From: SXXZ01 sp041177965
GTDB taxonomy: Bacteria > Verrucomicrobiota > Verrucomicrobiia > Limisphaerales > UBA9464
Direction: 5' to 3'
Assembly (NCBI GenBank): GCA_041177965.1
Contig: JBEGWF010000002.1
Coordinates: 55,336-119,335, forward strand
DNA length: 64,000 bases
Shown here: one piece after another, positions 43,901-52,114 of the stretch
Position numbering within the stretch: the first letter of the stretch is position 1
How the letters are laid out: each line of letters opens with the position of its first letter
Notes under the pieces: model-generated
What the model was told of the DNA's origin: nothing
The model's input: the letters and a program-made list of their open reading frames with translations, nothing else
The model's database searches: none
Position numbers and translations under genes: made by a program

Positions 43901-45162
43901 GACTCGAAATCCTCCTCGGAATAGAGCCGGATGCAGACGCCCGCCTCGACACGGCCGGCCCGGCCCTTGCGCTGGTTGGCGCTGCTCTGCGACACCGGCT
44001 CGACCGGCAACCGCCGGGTGCGGGTGCGGGCATTGTAGCGGCTCATCCGGACCAGACCGGAGTCGATGACGAAGCGGATGCCCGGGATGGTCAGCGAGGT
44101 CTCGGCGATGTTGGTCGCGATGACCACCTTGCGCCGGGACGACGGACTGAAGACCTGCTGCTGATCCCCGGAGCTGAGGCGGCCAAAGAGCGGGACCACC
44201 TGCGCCTCGGAGCCCAGTCGTCCCTCGACCAGGTCGGCGCATTCGCGGATGTCCCGTTCGCCGGGCAGGAAGATGAGCACGTCGCCACCGGCGGTCTCGT
44301 AGAACAGCCGCTCACACTCACGGGCGGCCGCATCCACGAAATCGGTGTCCGCCGGATCCGACGAAGCCCCTTCTCCGCCGGGCGGCCGATACTCGACCTC
44401 GACGGGAAAGGTCCGCCCGGAGACCTCGATGATGGGCGCGTCGTTGAAGGCCTTGGAGAACGCCGCCGTGTCGATGGTGGCCGACGTGATGATGACCTTC
44501 AGGTCCGGTCGCTGGGCCAGCAGGTTCTTGAGGTGACCCAGCAGGAAATCGATGTTCAACGAGCGCTCGTGGGCCTCGTCGATGATGATGGCCTCGTATT
44601 CGGCCAGGGTCGGATCGCCCTGCACCTCGGCCAGGAGCATGCCGTCGGTCATCAGCTTGATGACCGTGTCGGAACCCGATCGGTCGTCGAAGCGGATCTT
44701 GCAGCCCACCTCGCGACCCCAGGAGACATCGAGCTCCTCGGCGATGCGTCTTGAGATGGACAGCGCGGCCACGCGGCGAGGCTGGGTGCAACCGATCATG
44801 GCACGCGCTCCGAGCCCGGCCTCCAGGCACATCTTGGGGATCTGGGTCGTCTTGCCCGAGCCGGTCTCGCCGGCGATGACCACCACCGGATGGGCCCGGA
44901 TCGCAGCCACGATGTCCTCCTTTCGCGCGGAGATGGGCAGGCCCGGAGGGTATTCCGGGCGGGGCATGGTCTGAGCCCTAAGTTCCCGCCGGTCGATCGA
45001 GGCGCGCGCCTGCTCCAACAGACGGTCCAGCGGATGGGGTCCGTCGCCCACGGGGCGTCCCTCACGCACCCATCGGGCCGCGCGCGCGCCCAGTCGGACC
45101 CAGTCGGCCAGCATGCAGCCCGGCAACAGTCGACGGAGTTCATCAATGCGCGGATCGGTCAT
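40984..45162 (-). CDS. hrpA: ATP-dependent RNA helicase HrpA
   Basis: DEAH-box helicase, implicated in rescuing stalled ribosomes in E. coli. 1392 residues (E. coli ~1300). Motif I is AGETGSGKTTQIPK, motif II IIIDEAHERSLNID, motif III ITSATIDTAAFSKAF, and motif VI QRKGRAGRVEAGVCIRLYS. The helicase-associated, OB-fold-like and DUF3418 regions follow; the C-terminal segment LFAQELGTAVPVSPKRLDE is the family's typical end. The start at 45162 (MTDPRIDELRRLLPGCMLADW) matches the family's N-terminal helix; an upstream in-frame ATG adds 27 unlikely residues. It is 89 bases upstream of the metalloprotease gene on the same strand. Confidence 0.96.
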   Translation of the reverse strand: MTDPRIDELRRLLPGCMLADWVRLGARAARWVREGRPVGDGPHPLDRLLEQARASIDRRELRAQTMPRPEYPPGLPISARKEDIVAAIRAHPVVVIAGETGSGKTTQIPKMCLEAGLGARAMIGCTQPRRVAALSISRRIAEELDVSWGREVGCKIRFDDRSGSDTVIKLMTDGMLLAEVQGDPTLAEYEAIIIDEAHERSLNIDFLLGHLKNLLAQRPDLKVIITSATIDTAAFSKAFNDAPIIEVSGRTFPVEVEYRPPGGEGASSDPADTDFVDAAARECERLFYETAGGDVLIFLPGERDIRECADLVEGRLGSEAQVVPLFGRLSSGDQQQVFSPSSRRKVVIATNIAETSLTIPGIRFVIDSGLVRMSRYNARTRTRRLPVEPVSQSSANQRKGRAGRVEAGVCIRLYSEEDFESRSPFTQPEIQRANLAEVILRMKASRLGDIETFPFLNPPAPMAISGGYSLLQELGALDDQRELTPLGRDLARLPIDPTLGRMLLQAQTEHAGRELLIIAAGLSIQDPRERPLDQREAADKAHRRFMHSQSDFLSLLGLWNGVHDQWESLRTQGARRKFCRQHFLSYLRMREWQDLHGQLQGALEDLDGVKLNERPAEEEAVHRCILAGLLGHVAVRQERNVYKGVGNRMVSVFPGSVLYDRPERSPRQERRPLPGAAGAAAAKPEKTRQPAWMVCGEIVETSQLFARTLAAIDPQWIVRLAPHLCKVSHQNPHWSASAGRVLVEEKTTFQGLEVFARKVAYGNLAPREATAIFIRSALVEDDLLPPALSGRNDDFDGEDERAVKRALQTAAPSAEPRFMAANRALREKVENWQTRLRRTSVDLDQAFFEFYSRHLDNVSSLHELHRLLRDHTEPGYLCAIEREITGGKDLHLDETVFPDSVTVDGQVVPLVYAYAPGEAHDGVTVQLPAPLAQRAPAAVLEWAVPGLREAKIEELLRALPKSLRRELMPFPPKVPEIVAEFQPQGGSFFADLARFLTRRYGVPVPEDAWDAEAVPAHLKLRFELLGSDRRTLVAGRDLQEVRARLPLAAPKPVGDPPAWKEAVRRWERPAMTTWSCGELPERLTVVDDPVFPVMAWPGLEREGAAVNVRLFRTREARQSASLPGFQRLVELALSKDLGWVEKELRALARFEAAYAPLGSLSELRESAFRHLLRHLLPADLPEALNPVSFDAAVTRGRERIAGLVPRFMDQLALVLQALQQARARIGLPAPVKALPPKTRTLNDLSQLGSLLVAAPSAGKASVGSAAPVTSSPGRPATLAEELAALMPPAFLDGVELETLRHLPRYLKALTLRAERAANNPVKDTERAKAVAPYQAALARLRATPPAIPDAARRVDGFRWLLEEFKVSLFAQELGTAVPVSPKRLDESLATLR

Positions 45163-45425
45163 GCGGTCGGGACGGAGAGGATGCGACAAGCCCGGCCCGT
45201 GGCAACGCCGGGGATGGGTCGGACGACCCGTGCGGAGGTTCATTCGGCACCGGTGCTCCGCCGGCCACGGGCCGATGGCAAGGGATGCGCGTTGTCGGAC
45301 AAACCCGGTGAAGCCCCGGGCCGATCCCCCACTACGTTGCCCGTCCGGCCAGGGCGGGACCGACAGAAAACGTCGCCCCCGTCACCGGACCTCCGCCCCC
45401 CACGAACTCCAACCCGTTGTCCACC

Positions 45426-45710
45426 ATGCTCCCCAAGTACAAGGTCACCTACGACATCGACCAGCACGGCAAGATGCCGGCATCGCACTTCACCACCGAC
45501 GACCCGGTGACCTGCGAGACCTTTCTGACCGACCTTCTGGACCGGAAACTGCACATCCGTGAGATCGCCCACGAGGGCGTGGCCCTGCCGTCGAACCAGT
45601 TCGATGCGATGATCCGATCGGCCGTGCTGCAACTGGCTTCGCGGCATGTGTGCAGCTCGCTGAAGATCTCCACCGACGACGCGCACGTCCGATTCGGGCT
45701 GCCGGCCTGA
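45426..45710 (+). CDS. Hypothetical protein, about 94 residues
   Basis: Starts MLPKYKVTYDIDQHGKMPASHF (ATG at 45426; an in-frame TTG three codons upstream is less likely). Composition is balanced, with a helical middle (TCETFLTDLLDRKLHIREI) and a C-terminal segment MIRSAVLQLASRHVCSSLKIS. No signal peptide or membrane region and no family that I recognise. It sits in the divergent region between hrpA and the inositol-monophosphatase-like gene with the same orientation as the latter. Confidence 0.6.
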   Translation: MLPKYKVTYDIDQHGKMPASHFTTDDPVTCETFLTDLLDRKLHIREIAHEGVALPSNQFDAMIRSAVLQLASRHVCSSLKISTDDAHVRFGLPA

Positions 45711-45831
45711 GGACGGGGATCCGTGCGGCGGGGTCGGGATACCGGGAGCGGCGGCGCTTCCCCGGCGATCTTCGGACGGAGCGATCCACGGTTGATGTCC
45801 GGTGCGGCGGCAGGTCACGCTCGGTGCCACG

Positions 45832-46740
45832 ATGACGAGCCGACGCCAATCCGCGAGCCCCCCGCATCCGCCGACCCATGCCAGCGCCTTGGCCGCGGCC
45901 GTGGACGCGGCCCATCAGGCCGGCACCCTCATGAAGCTGCACCTGCGTCGTGCCAAGCGGGTCAACGAATCGCACCAGCACGACATCAAGCTCGAGCTCG
46001 ATGTCCGCTGCCAGAGGCTCATCACCCGGGTGTTGGCCCGGGCCTTCCCCGCGATTCCCGTCCTGGGCGAAGAGGGCATCGACGCCGCCAGCGGGCAGGC
46101 GGTGGCCCGCTGGGTGGTGGACCCCATCGATGGCACGGTGAACTTCGCCTACGGCATCCCGCATGCCGCGGTGAGCATCGCCTTGCAGGTGCGCACGCCC
46201 GAGGGCTTCCGCAGCGAGGTCGGCGTGGTGTACGACCCCTTCATGGACGACTTGTGGACGGCCGTCCGCGGAAAGCCCGCCCGGCTCAACGGTCGCATCA
46301 CCCGGGTGAGCACCCGCGCCCGTTTGGATGAATCCATCGTCTCGCTCGGCTTCGCCAAGAGTCAGGACAGCCTGAAGGCGGCGCAGGCCGACTTCCTCGA
46401 GCTCACCCACCGGGTGCGCAAGATCCGCATCATGGGCTCGGCGGCGCTGGCCCTGACCTACGTCGCCTGCGGCCGCTTCGACGCCTATGTCGAGGCCGGG
46501 GTGCGCCTCTGGGACATCGCCGCGGGCGGCCTGATCGTCGAATGCGCGGGCGGCTCGTTCGTCACGCAGGCCCTGCCCGGGGAGCACCGCTATGGCCTGA
46601 TCGCCAGCAACGGGCTCATCCACGATCAGATCCCTCATGCGCGGACGTCGGGCGCGACGTCGAAACCCGTCGGCCCCAAGGGCGGATCGAAGACCCCGGC
46701 CAGGTCCAAAGCCCGGTCCCGGACCCGACACCGATCGTGA
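45832..46740 (+). CDS. Inositol-monophosphatase-family phosphatase
   Basis: 302 residues. The FIG superfamily metal motifs are present: LGEEG (Glu80/81), WVVDPIDGTVNF (Asp98 and Asp101) and a downstream LWDIAAGGLIVECAGG. GRFDAYVEAGVRLWD is the usual second motif. Candidate substrates are inositol phosphates, PAP (CysQ-like) or fructose bisphosphate-type sugars. The hydrophilic, basic C-terminal ~35 residues (TSKPVGPKGGSKTPARSKARSRTRH) extend beyond the family's typical end. Its TGA abuts the stop of the convergent oxygenase-like gene directly. The start at 45832 is the first ATG with the expected amphipathic N-terminal helix. Confidence 0.9.
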   Translation: MTSRRQSASPPHPPTHASALAAAVDAAHQAGTLMKLHLRRAKRVNESHQHDIKLELDVRCQRLITRVLARAFPAIPVLGEEGIDAASGQAVARWVVDPIDGTVNFAYGIPHAAVSIALQVRTPEGFRSEVGVVYDPFMDDLWTAVRGKPARLNGRITRVSTRARLDESIVSLGFAKSQDSLKAAQADFLELTHRVRKIRIMGSAALALTYVACGRFDAYVEAGVRLWDIAAGGLIVECAGGSFVTQALPGEHRYGLIASNGLIHDQIPHARTSGATSKPVGPKGGSKTPARSKARSRTRHRS

Positions 46741-47358
46741 TCAGGACCAGTCGTAATTGAAGCTGATGCTGATGCGCTCGGCCTTGAGGGGATTGGCGGG
46801 CACCTCGTGGCGAAGCCAGCTCTCGAAGAGCGTCACGTTGCCGGCGGTGGCGGGATAGGTGACATGGCGCCGGGATCGCGCCCCGCCCTCGGCCGAGACC
46901 GGAGGGGCGGCCATCAACCTGCTCATCCGGGGATCCTCGAACTTCAGGCCGGCGCAACCCCGTGGCGTGGCCACATAATAGGTGCCGCTGACCACCGAAT
47001 TGGGATGCAGGTGCAGGCTGTGGGTCACGCCCTGGGGCATGATGTTGATCCAGCAGTCGGACATCTTCAGGCCACCGCCACCCAGATCCCACTCCAGCGA
47101 TCGGGCATAGGCCCGGACGTGACGGTCGATCAGTCGCTCCAGCTCCATGAAGGTGGATGAGACGGTGTGCATCCGGTCGATGGACCCGTAGGAGGTGTAC
47201 CCGCCGGGGTAGTTCTTCTTGGACCACTTGCGCCCGGCGTCATCGAAATCGCGGAACTGATGGCATTCCCTCAGCAGTTCGCGATTGAACGCCGCTCCGT
47301 TGGGGCGCAGTCGAGCACTGTAGATGGACGTCGGAAACCAGGTTTCGATCCGTTTCAC
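46741..47358 (-). CDS. Putative 2-oxoglutarate/Fe(II) oxygenase (TIGR02466-like)
   Basis: 205 residues from a GTG at 47358. The N-terminus (WFPTSIYSARL) and the core (SDCWINIMPQGVTHSLHLHPNSVVSGTYYVATP) match the TIGR02466 group of putative 2OG-Fe(II) oxygenases, with HLHPN as a candidate iron ligand region; a distal HEVPANPLKAERISISFNYDW supplies the second His and an Arg. The substrate is unknown; relatives often lie with phage-like or secondary-metabolite genes. Convergent with the IMPase gene with no gap between the stops. Confidence 0.75.
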   Translation of the reverse strand: MKRIETWFPTSIYSARLRPNGAAFNRELLRECHQFRDFDDAGRKWSKKNYPGGYTSYGSIDRMHTVSSTFMELERLIDRHVRAYARSLEWDLGGGGLKMSDCWINIMPQGVTHSLHLHPNSVVSGTYYVATPRGCAGLKFEDPRMSRLMAAPPVSAEGGARSRRHVTYPATAGNVTLFESWLRHEVPANPLKAERISISFNYDWS

Positions 47359-47407
47359 GGCCAGCAGCCTGCCTCAGAGATCCTGCACGATGAAACCTTT
47401 TCAGGCC

Positions 47408-47437
47408 TTCGACCGTCGGTCAGTGTGACACTACGAT
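47408..47437 (+). promoter_or_regulatory. Possible promoter giving a near-leaderless DUF1549 transcript
   Basis: TTCGAC (47408-47413), an 18-base spacer and TACGAT (47432-47437). The expected start would coincide with the DUF1549 ATG at 47444. The -10 is good, the -35 imperfect. Confidence 0.3.
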
Positions 47438-47443
47438 CCGATC

Positions 47444-49480
47444 ATGCGCGCGGGCACCGCCCTATCCATCCTGGCTCTGTCCTTGCCTCTGGTGGCGGCT
47501 CCACCGGAGCAGAGGATCCGCGTCGCGCTCGACACCCCGGAAGCCACACCCGCGGTGGTCCACTGGAGCTTCGCCCCCGTCTCCGAACCGGAACCTCCCC
47601 GCGTTCGGGACACCGCATGGCCGACCCGCTCCGTGGACCGGTTCATCCTGGCTCGACTGGAGTCGGCGCAGCTCAAACCGGTGCGCGCCGCCTCACCGCT
47701 GGAGTGGCTCCGACGCGCCAGCTTCGACCTGACCGGATTGCCTCCGACCCCGGAGCAGATCACCCGATTCCAGCCCGATGGGAGCGGCCTCGTGCCGGAA
47801 TCCCGCTACGCGCAGCAGGTCGACGAGTGGCTTGCGAGCCCGACCTTCGGGCAACGCTGGGCCCGGCATTGGCTCGATGTCGCCCGATTCGGAGAGAGCG
47901 CCGGCAAGGAACGCAACCACCTGTTTCCCGAGGCGTGGCGTTATCGCGACTGGGTGGTCGACGCCTTCAACCGCGACAAACCCTACCGGGACTTCATCCG
48001 GGAACAGATCGCCGGCGACCTGCTGGCCAAGACGGCTCCGCCCTCCGAACGCGACGCCCTGATCGTCGCCACCGGCTTCCTGGCGATCGGCACCAAGGGG
48101 CTCAACGAAGGGCGACGCGAACAGTTCCTGGCCGATCTGGTGGACGAGCAGATCGACACCACCACCCGTGCGATCCTCGGGCTCACCGTGGCCTGCGCCC
48201 GCTGCCACGACCACAAGGCCGACCCCGTCTCGCAGCGCGACTACTACGCCCTGGCAGGGATCTTCCGCAGCACCGAGACGTGCTACGGCACCACCGGTGA
48301 CAAGGCCCGGAACCGGCAACCGTCCACCCTGATCCCTCTGGATCGGGCTGCCCGTGCGGAACTGGCGCTGCAACCCATGCCGGGTGCTCCGGCCCGGAAA
48401 CGGCCCGGTCCGCGCGGCGCACCCCTCGAGATCCCCGACCATCGGGCCACCCGGGCGCTGGCCATGGGGGTGCGCGAAGGACGACCGGAGGACGCGTTCT
48501 TCCTCATCCGGGGCGAGGTCACCCAGCGCGGCGGTCGCATCGCCCGGGCCCTGGCGCCATCGATCGGCATGGCTCCCGTCGGTCCGATACCCTCCACGGA
48601 AAGCGGTCGGCTCCAACTGGCCGACGGATTGACCCACCCCGACCACCCCTTGACCGCCCGCGTGGCCGTCAACCGCATCTGGCAACACCTTTTCGGTCGC
48701 GGTCTGGTGGCCACCCCTGATGATTTCGGTCTGGGTGGCCAGCGTCCCAGCCACCCGGAGCTGCTCGACCATTTGGCGCGGCGATTCCGGGCCAGCGGCG
48801 GTTCCACCAAGGCTCTCATCCGGGAACTGGTGCTGAGCCGGACCTACCGGCTCTCGTCCGAAGCCGATCCCCGGGGCCTGGAGATCGATCCCGACGACAC
48901 CCTTCTCTGGCGCGCCCGGCCCCGCCGGCTCGACGCCGAGAGCATCAGGGATGCGATGCTCAGCGCAGCGGGCACGCTCGATCCCACCCCCCTCCACGGT
49001 TCACTGGTCGCGCAGCTCGGAGACGCCCCTTTCGGCACCCGCTTCTTCAGCGGCCGCGCGGTCGAACGCATGAACCGTCGGAGCCTCTACCTGCCCGTCA
49101 TCCGAGATGCCACCCCCGACGCGCTCGAGGTGTTCGATGTCGCCGAGTCCAGCCTGGTGGTGGCCCAGCGGGACGAGACCCTGGTGCCCACCCAGGCGCT
49201 GTTCCTCATGAACAGCCCGTTCGCCCAGGGGCAGTCCCAGGCCTTCGCCCAGCGGCTGCTCCGGGAGGCCGGCGACGACGAGGGGCGTGTCGACCGGGCC
49301 TACCGGTGGGCGCTGTCGCGCGATCCGGAACCCCGGGAGCGGGCCCGCGCCTTGGGATTCATCCGGCAGGAGACCCTCGCCCGGGACACCCGCTCCGGCA
49401 GGCCCGCCGGTCGGGACGCCGCCTGGGCGCTGTTCACCCAAACCCTCTTCGCCTGCGCCGAATTCCGCCAACTGCCCTGA
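47444..49480 (+). CDS. DUF1549/DUF1553-domain protein
   Basis: 678 residues with an N-terminal signal (ALSILALSLPLVAAPP). DUF1549: DRFILARLESAQLKPV, LRRASFDLTGLPPTPEQI, WARHWLDVARFGESAGKE; a heme-c-like CARCHDHK (Cys251, Cys254, His255) sits at the domain end. DUF1553: NRIWQHLFGRGLVATPDDFG, RPSHPELLDHLARRF, LIRELVLSRTYRLSSEADP and NRRSLYLPVIRDATPDALEVFDVAE. The N-terminal PSCyt1-type cytochrome domain seen in many relatives is absent, so this is a short form. The pair with DUF1501 is characteristic of Planctomycetota and Verrucomicrobiota; the function is unproven, probably periplasmic polysaccharide- or redox-related. Confidence 0.93.
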   Translation: MRAGTALSILALSLPLVAAPPEQRIRVALDTPEATPAVVHWSFAPVSEPEPPRVRDTAWPTRSVDRFILARLESAQLKPVRAASPLEWLRRASFDLTGLPPTPEQITRFQPDGSGLVPESRYAQQVDEWLASPTFGQRWARHWLDVARFGESAGKERNHLFPEAWRYRDWVVDAFNRDKPYRDFIREQIAGDLLAKTAPPSERDALIVATGFLAIGTKGLNEGRREQFLADLVDEQIDTTTRAILGLTVACARCHDHKADPVSQRDYYALAGIFRSTETCYGTTGDKARNRQPSTLIPLDRAARAELALQPMPGAPARKRPGPRGAPLEIPDHRATRALAMGVREGRPEDAFFLIRGEVTQRGGRIARALAPSIGMAPVGPIPSTESGRLQLADGLTHPDHPLTARVAVNRIWQHLFGRGLVATPDDFGLGGQRPSHPELLDHLARRFRASGGSTKALIRELVLSRTYRLSSEADPRGLEIDPDDTLLWRARPRRLDAESIRDAMLSAAGTLDPTPLHGSLVAQLGDAPFGTRFFSGRAVERMNRRSLYLPVIRDATPDALEVFDVAESSLVVAQRDETLVPTQALFLMNSPFAQGQSQAFAQRLLREAGDDEGRVDRAYRWALSRDPEPRERARALGFIRQETLARDTRSGRPAGRDAAWALFTQTLFACAEFRQLP

Positions 49481-49483
49481 GCC

Positions 49484-50905
49484 ATGAACGCGCCCGATGC
49501 CACCCCCCTTCCGACCCCGCTTCCCTGGACCCGGCGGCAGCTGCTGAAGACCGCGGCCGCGGGTTTCGGATGGATGGCCTTCAGCGGCCTGGCCGCCAAG
49601 GGAACGGCCGAGAACGGCCCCCGGTCTGACTCGAACCCCGGCACGCACCGACCCCTCGTCCACCATCGACCCCGCGCCCGGCGGGTGATCTTCCTGTGCA
49701 TGCAGGGCGGCCCGTCCCATCAGGACACCTTCGACCACAAGCCGCGACTGCGGATCGACCACGGGAAGCCCGGGCCGGGACGCGGCAAGGGCACCCAGAT
49801 CATCGGCTCGCCCTTCACCTTCCGGCGGCATGGGCAGTCCGGATTGTGGATGAGCGAGGTGTTCCCGCACCTCTCCGGACAGGCCGACCGGCTCTGCATG
49901 ATCCACTCCATGCGGACCGACATCCCCAACCATCCACAGGCCTTCACGCAGCTGCATACCGGCAGCGCGCGCTTCGTCCGGCCGTCGATGGGTTCCTGGG
50001 TGCTGTACGGACTGGGGAACTCGAACGAGAACCTGCCGGGGTTCATCAGCATCAGTCCTCCGGCCCAGTCGGGTGCGGCCAACTATGGGAGCGCCTTCCT
50101 GCCGGCGGTCTATCAGGGAACGCGGATCGGTGTCGGACGCGAGGGGTCCGCCGATTCGGGCATGAACCATGTCACCCGACCCCAGCTCACCACGGGCCAA
50201 CAACGACGCCAGTTGGACCTGATCCAGGCCATGAACCGGGACCGGATGACCTCCCTCGCGCCGGAACCCGGCGGCGCCGTCGAGGCGGCCATCGCAGCAG
50301 GTGAATTGGCCTTCCGCATGCAGGCGGAGGTCCCGGACCTGCTGGACCTTTCACGCGAAAGCGCGGCCACGCGGGCCTTGTACGGCGTGGGCGAAGCCGG
50401 GGTCGACGGGTTCGCCCGACAATGCCTGCTGGCCCGGCGTTTCGCCGAGGCCGGGGCCCGATTCATCGAGGTCAACCTCGGCGGCTGGGACCAGCACCGG
50501 AATCTCGAGGCCTCGCTGCGCAAGAACGCCCGGGCCCTCGATCGGCCCGCCGCCGCCCTCCTGCAGGACCTCGCCGCCCGCGGGCTCCTCGACGACACGC
50601 TGGTGCTTTGGGGAGGCGAGTTCGGCCGCACCGCCGACAGCCGACAGCAGGACGGCCGCGACCACAACCACCAGGGATTCACCGTCTGGATGGCGGGCGG
50701 CGGGGTCCGTGGCGGCCTGGCCCACGGCGCCACCGACGAGCACGGATCCAAGGCCGTCGAGCACCCCGTCCACATCCACGATCTCCACGCCACCCTCCTC
50801 CACTGCCTGGGCCTGGACCACGAGCGCCTGACCTACCGCTACGGCGGCCGCGACCACCGGCTGACCGACGTCCACGGATCCGTCGTCGGCGCCCTCCTGG
50901 GTTGA
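49484..50905 (+). CDS. DUF1501-family protein with Tat signal
   Basis: 473 residues, beginning three bases after the DUF1549 stop, so probably one operon. The N-terminus contains a twin-arginine signal (TRRQLLKTAAAGFGWMAFSG, Arg17-Arg18). DUF1501 features are FLCMQGGPSHQDTFDHKP, the MIHSMRTDIPNHP region, and GEFGRTADSRQQDGRDHNHQGFTVWMAGGGVRGG, an alkaline-phosphatase/sulfatase-like fold with several Asp/His. It ends with DHRLTDVHGSVVG. The partner of DUF1549/1553 in these phyla; exported folded, presumably with a cofactor. Activity is unknown. Confidence 0.93.
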   Translation: MNAPDATPLPTPLPWTRRQLLKTAAAGFGWMAFSGLAAKGTAENGPRSDSNPGTHRPLVHHRPRARRVIFLCMQGGPSHQDTFDHKPRLRIDHGKPGPGRGKGTQIIGSPFTFRRHGQSGLWMSEVFPHLSGQADRLCMIHSMRTDIPNHPQAFTQLHTGSARFVRPSMGSWVLYGLGNSNENLPGFISISPPAQSGAANYGSAFLPAVYQGTRIGVGREGSADSGMNHVTRPQLTTGQQRRQLDLIQAMNRDRMTSLAPEPGGAVEAAIAAGELAFRMQAEVPDLLDLSRESAATRALYGVGEAGVDGFARQCLLARRFAEAGARFIEVNLGGWDQHRNLEASLRKNARALDRPAAALLQDLAARGLLDDTLVLWGGEFGRTADSRQQDGRDHNHQGFTVWMAGGGVRGGLAHGATDEHGSKAVEHPVHIHDLHATLLHCLGLDHERLTYRYGGRDHRLTDVHGSVVGALLG

Positions 50906-51036
50906 GGGGTTCCGACCCCATCCGATCCCGGACGCGCCCCTCTCCGGGGAGCCGCCCCGATGGGGAGCCCCCCCGGGCGGTCCGCCACCCTCCGACCTCG
51001 GCGCTGTCGTCGGAGAAAGAGCCCCTGAAAAACCTG

Positions 51037-51064
51037 TTGCTGGGGATCCGCCAACCGGTAGTCT
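51037..51064 (+). promoter_or_regulatory. Predicted sigma70-type promoter of rpsB-tsf
   Basis: TTGCTG (51037-51042), a 16-base spacer, TAGTCT (51059-51064). Transcription from about 51071 gives a leader of about 170 bases. Confidence 0.5.
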
Positions 51065-51070
51065 CGCCCT

Positions 51071-51243
51071 TCCTGCGGATGGTTTCCATCGGCAGGCCGC
51101 GGCCTTAAACCGGCCCGGCGCAAGTGCGTCGGGTGGCCACAATCGTACCCAACCGAATAATCCGGCCCTTCCGCCGGATGGGAACGTCCGCAGCCCCATG
51201 GGGCGTGCGTCGTCGCCCGAAACCAGGAAGCAGTGTCAGACAC
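51071..51243 (+). ncRNA. Structured rpsB leader RNA (candidate S2 autoregulatory element)
   Basis: A non-coding leader of about 173 bases with three successive hairpins: CCCGGCGCA-AG-TGCGTCGGG (51114-51133), ATCCGGC-CCTTCC-GCCGGAT (51160-51179) and GGGCG...CGCCC (51201-51218). AGGAAG at 51225-51230 is the likely ribosome-binding site. Proteobacterial rpsB transcripts have a leader through which free S2 represses its own operon; whether this one works the same way is an inference from position and structure, not from a matching motif. Confidence 0.45.
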
Positions 51244-52029
51244 ATGAGCACCATCGGAATCAAGGAACTCCTCGAGGCAGGCGTTCATTTCGGCCACCAG
51301 ACCCGTCGTTGGAACCCCAAGATGAAGCGCTTCATCTTCGAGGCCCGCAACGGCATCCACGTCATCGACCTGTCCAAGACGGTCGTGCAACTCGAAGAGG
51401 CCTGCAAGTTCCTCGCCGCCACCGCGGCCAAGGGCGGCAACATCCTGTTCGTCGGCACCAAGAAGCAGGCCCAGGAGGCCGTCAAGGAGTCGGCCAAGGC
51501 CTGTGGTCAGCCTTTCGTCACCGAGCGCTGGCTCGGCGGCACCCTGACCAACCTCAAGACCGTCAAGCGCTCCATGAAGCGCATGAAGGAGATCGAGCGC
51601 ATGGAGCAGGACGGCTCGATCAACCAGTACGTCAAGCAGGAGCAGTCCATGATCCGCCGCGAGCACCAGCGGCTCTTCAAGAACCTGGACGGTCTCCGCG
51701 CCATCGACGCCGCCCCGGACGTCATGTTCGTGATCGACCTCAAGCGCGAGCACAACGCCGTCGCCGAGGCCCGCCGCCTGCGCATCCCGCTGGTCGCCAT
51801 CGTCGACACCAACGCCGACCCCGACCTGGTGGACTACCCGATCGCCGGCAACGACGACGCCATCCGGTCCATCAAGATCCTCCTGCAGGCCGTCACCGAG
51901 GCCATCGTCCAGGGCAAGGCCGAGGCCGATGCCCGGAAGAGCCGTCGCATCAACCGCGACGAGCCCGCCGCCGCCGCGGCCCCCGCCGAAGCCGCCCCGG
52001 CCGAGACCCCCGCCGCCCCGGCCGCCTGA
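51244..52029 (+). CDS. rpsB: 30S ribosomal protein S2
   Basis: 261 residues. The S2 signature regions are evident: IKELLEAGVHFGHQTRRWNPKMKRFIF, NGIHVIDLSKTVVQLEEA, GNILFVGTKKQAQEAV, RWLGGTLTNLKTVKRSMKRM and PLVAIVDTNADPDLVDYPIAGNDDAIRSI. The C-terminal ~25 residues are an Ala/Pro/Glu-rich tail beyond the conserved core. The start at 51244 matches the family; frames upstream are non-coding leader. First gene of the rpsB-tsf operon. Confidence 0.98.
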   Translation: MSTIGIKELLEAGVHFGHQTRRWNPKMKRFIFEARNGIHVIDLSKTVVQLEEACKFLAATAAKGGNILFVGTKKQAQEAVKESAKACGQPFVTERWLGGTLTNLKTVKRSMKRMKEIERMEQDGSINQYVKQEQSMIRREHQRLFKNLDGLRAIDAAPDVMFVIDLKREHNAVAEARRLRIPLVAIVDTNADPDLVDYPIAGNDDAIRSIKILLQAVTEAIVQGKAEADARKSRRINRDEPAAAAAPAEAAPAETPAAPAA

Positions 52030-52049
52030 CCGGCATCCCCATCTCGATG

Positions 52050-52081
52050 GCGCCGGGGCAGCACACGCTCCGGCGCTTTTT
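52050..52081 (+). terminator. Attenuator-like hairpin between rpsB and tsf
   Basis: Stem GCGCCGG / CCGGCGC with a 13-base loop, followed by TTTTT. Placed between rpsB and tsf with no promoter seen in between, it should allow partial read-through, so it may set the S2/EF-Ts ratio as the intercistronic terminator does in E. coli. Confidence 0.7.
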
Positions 52082-52114
52082 CACAAAAGACATCAACCCC
52101 ATTCGATATTCTCC

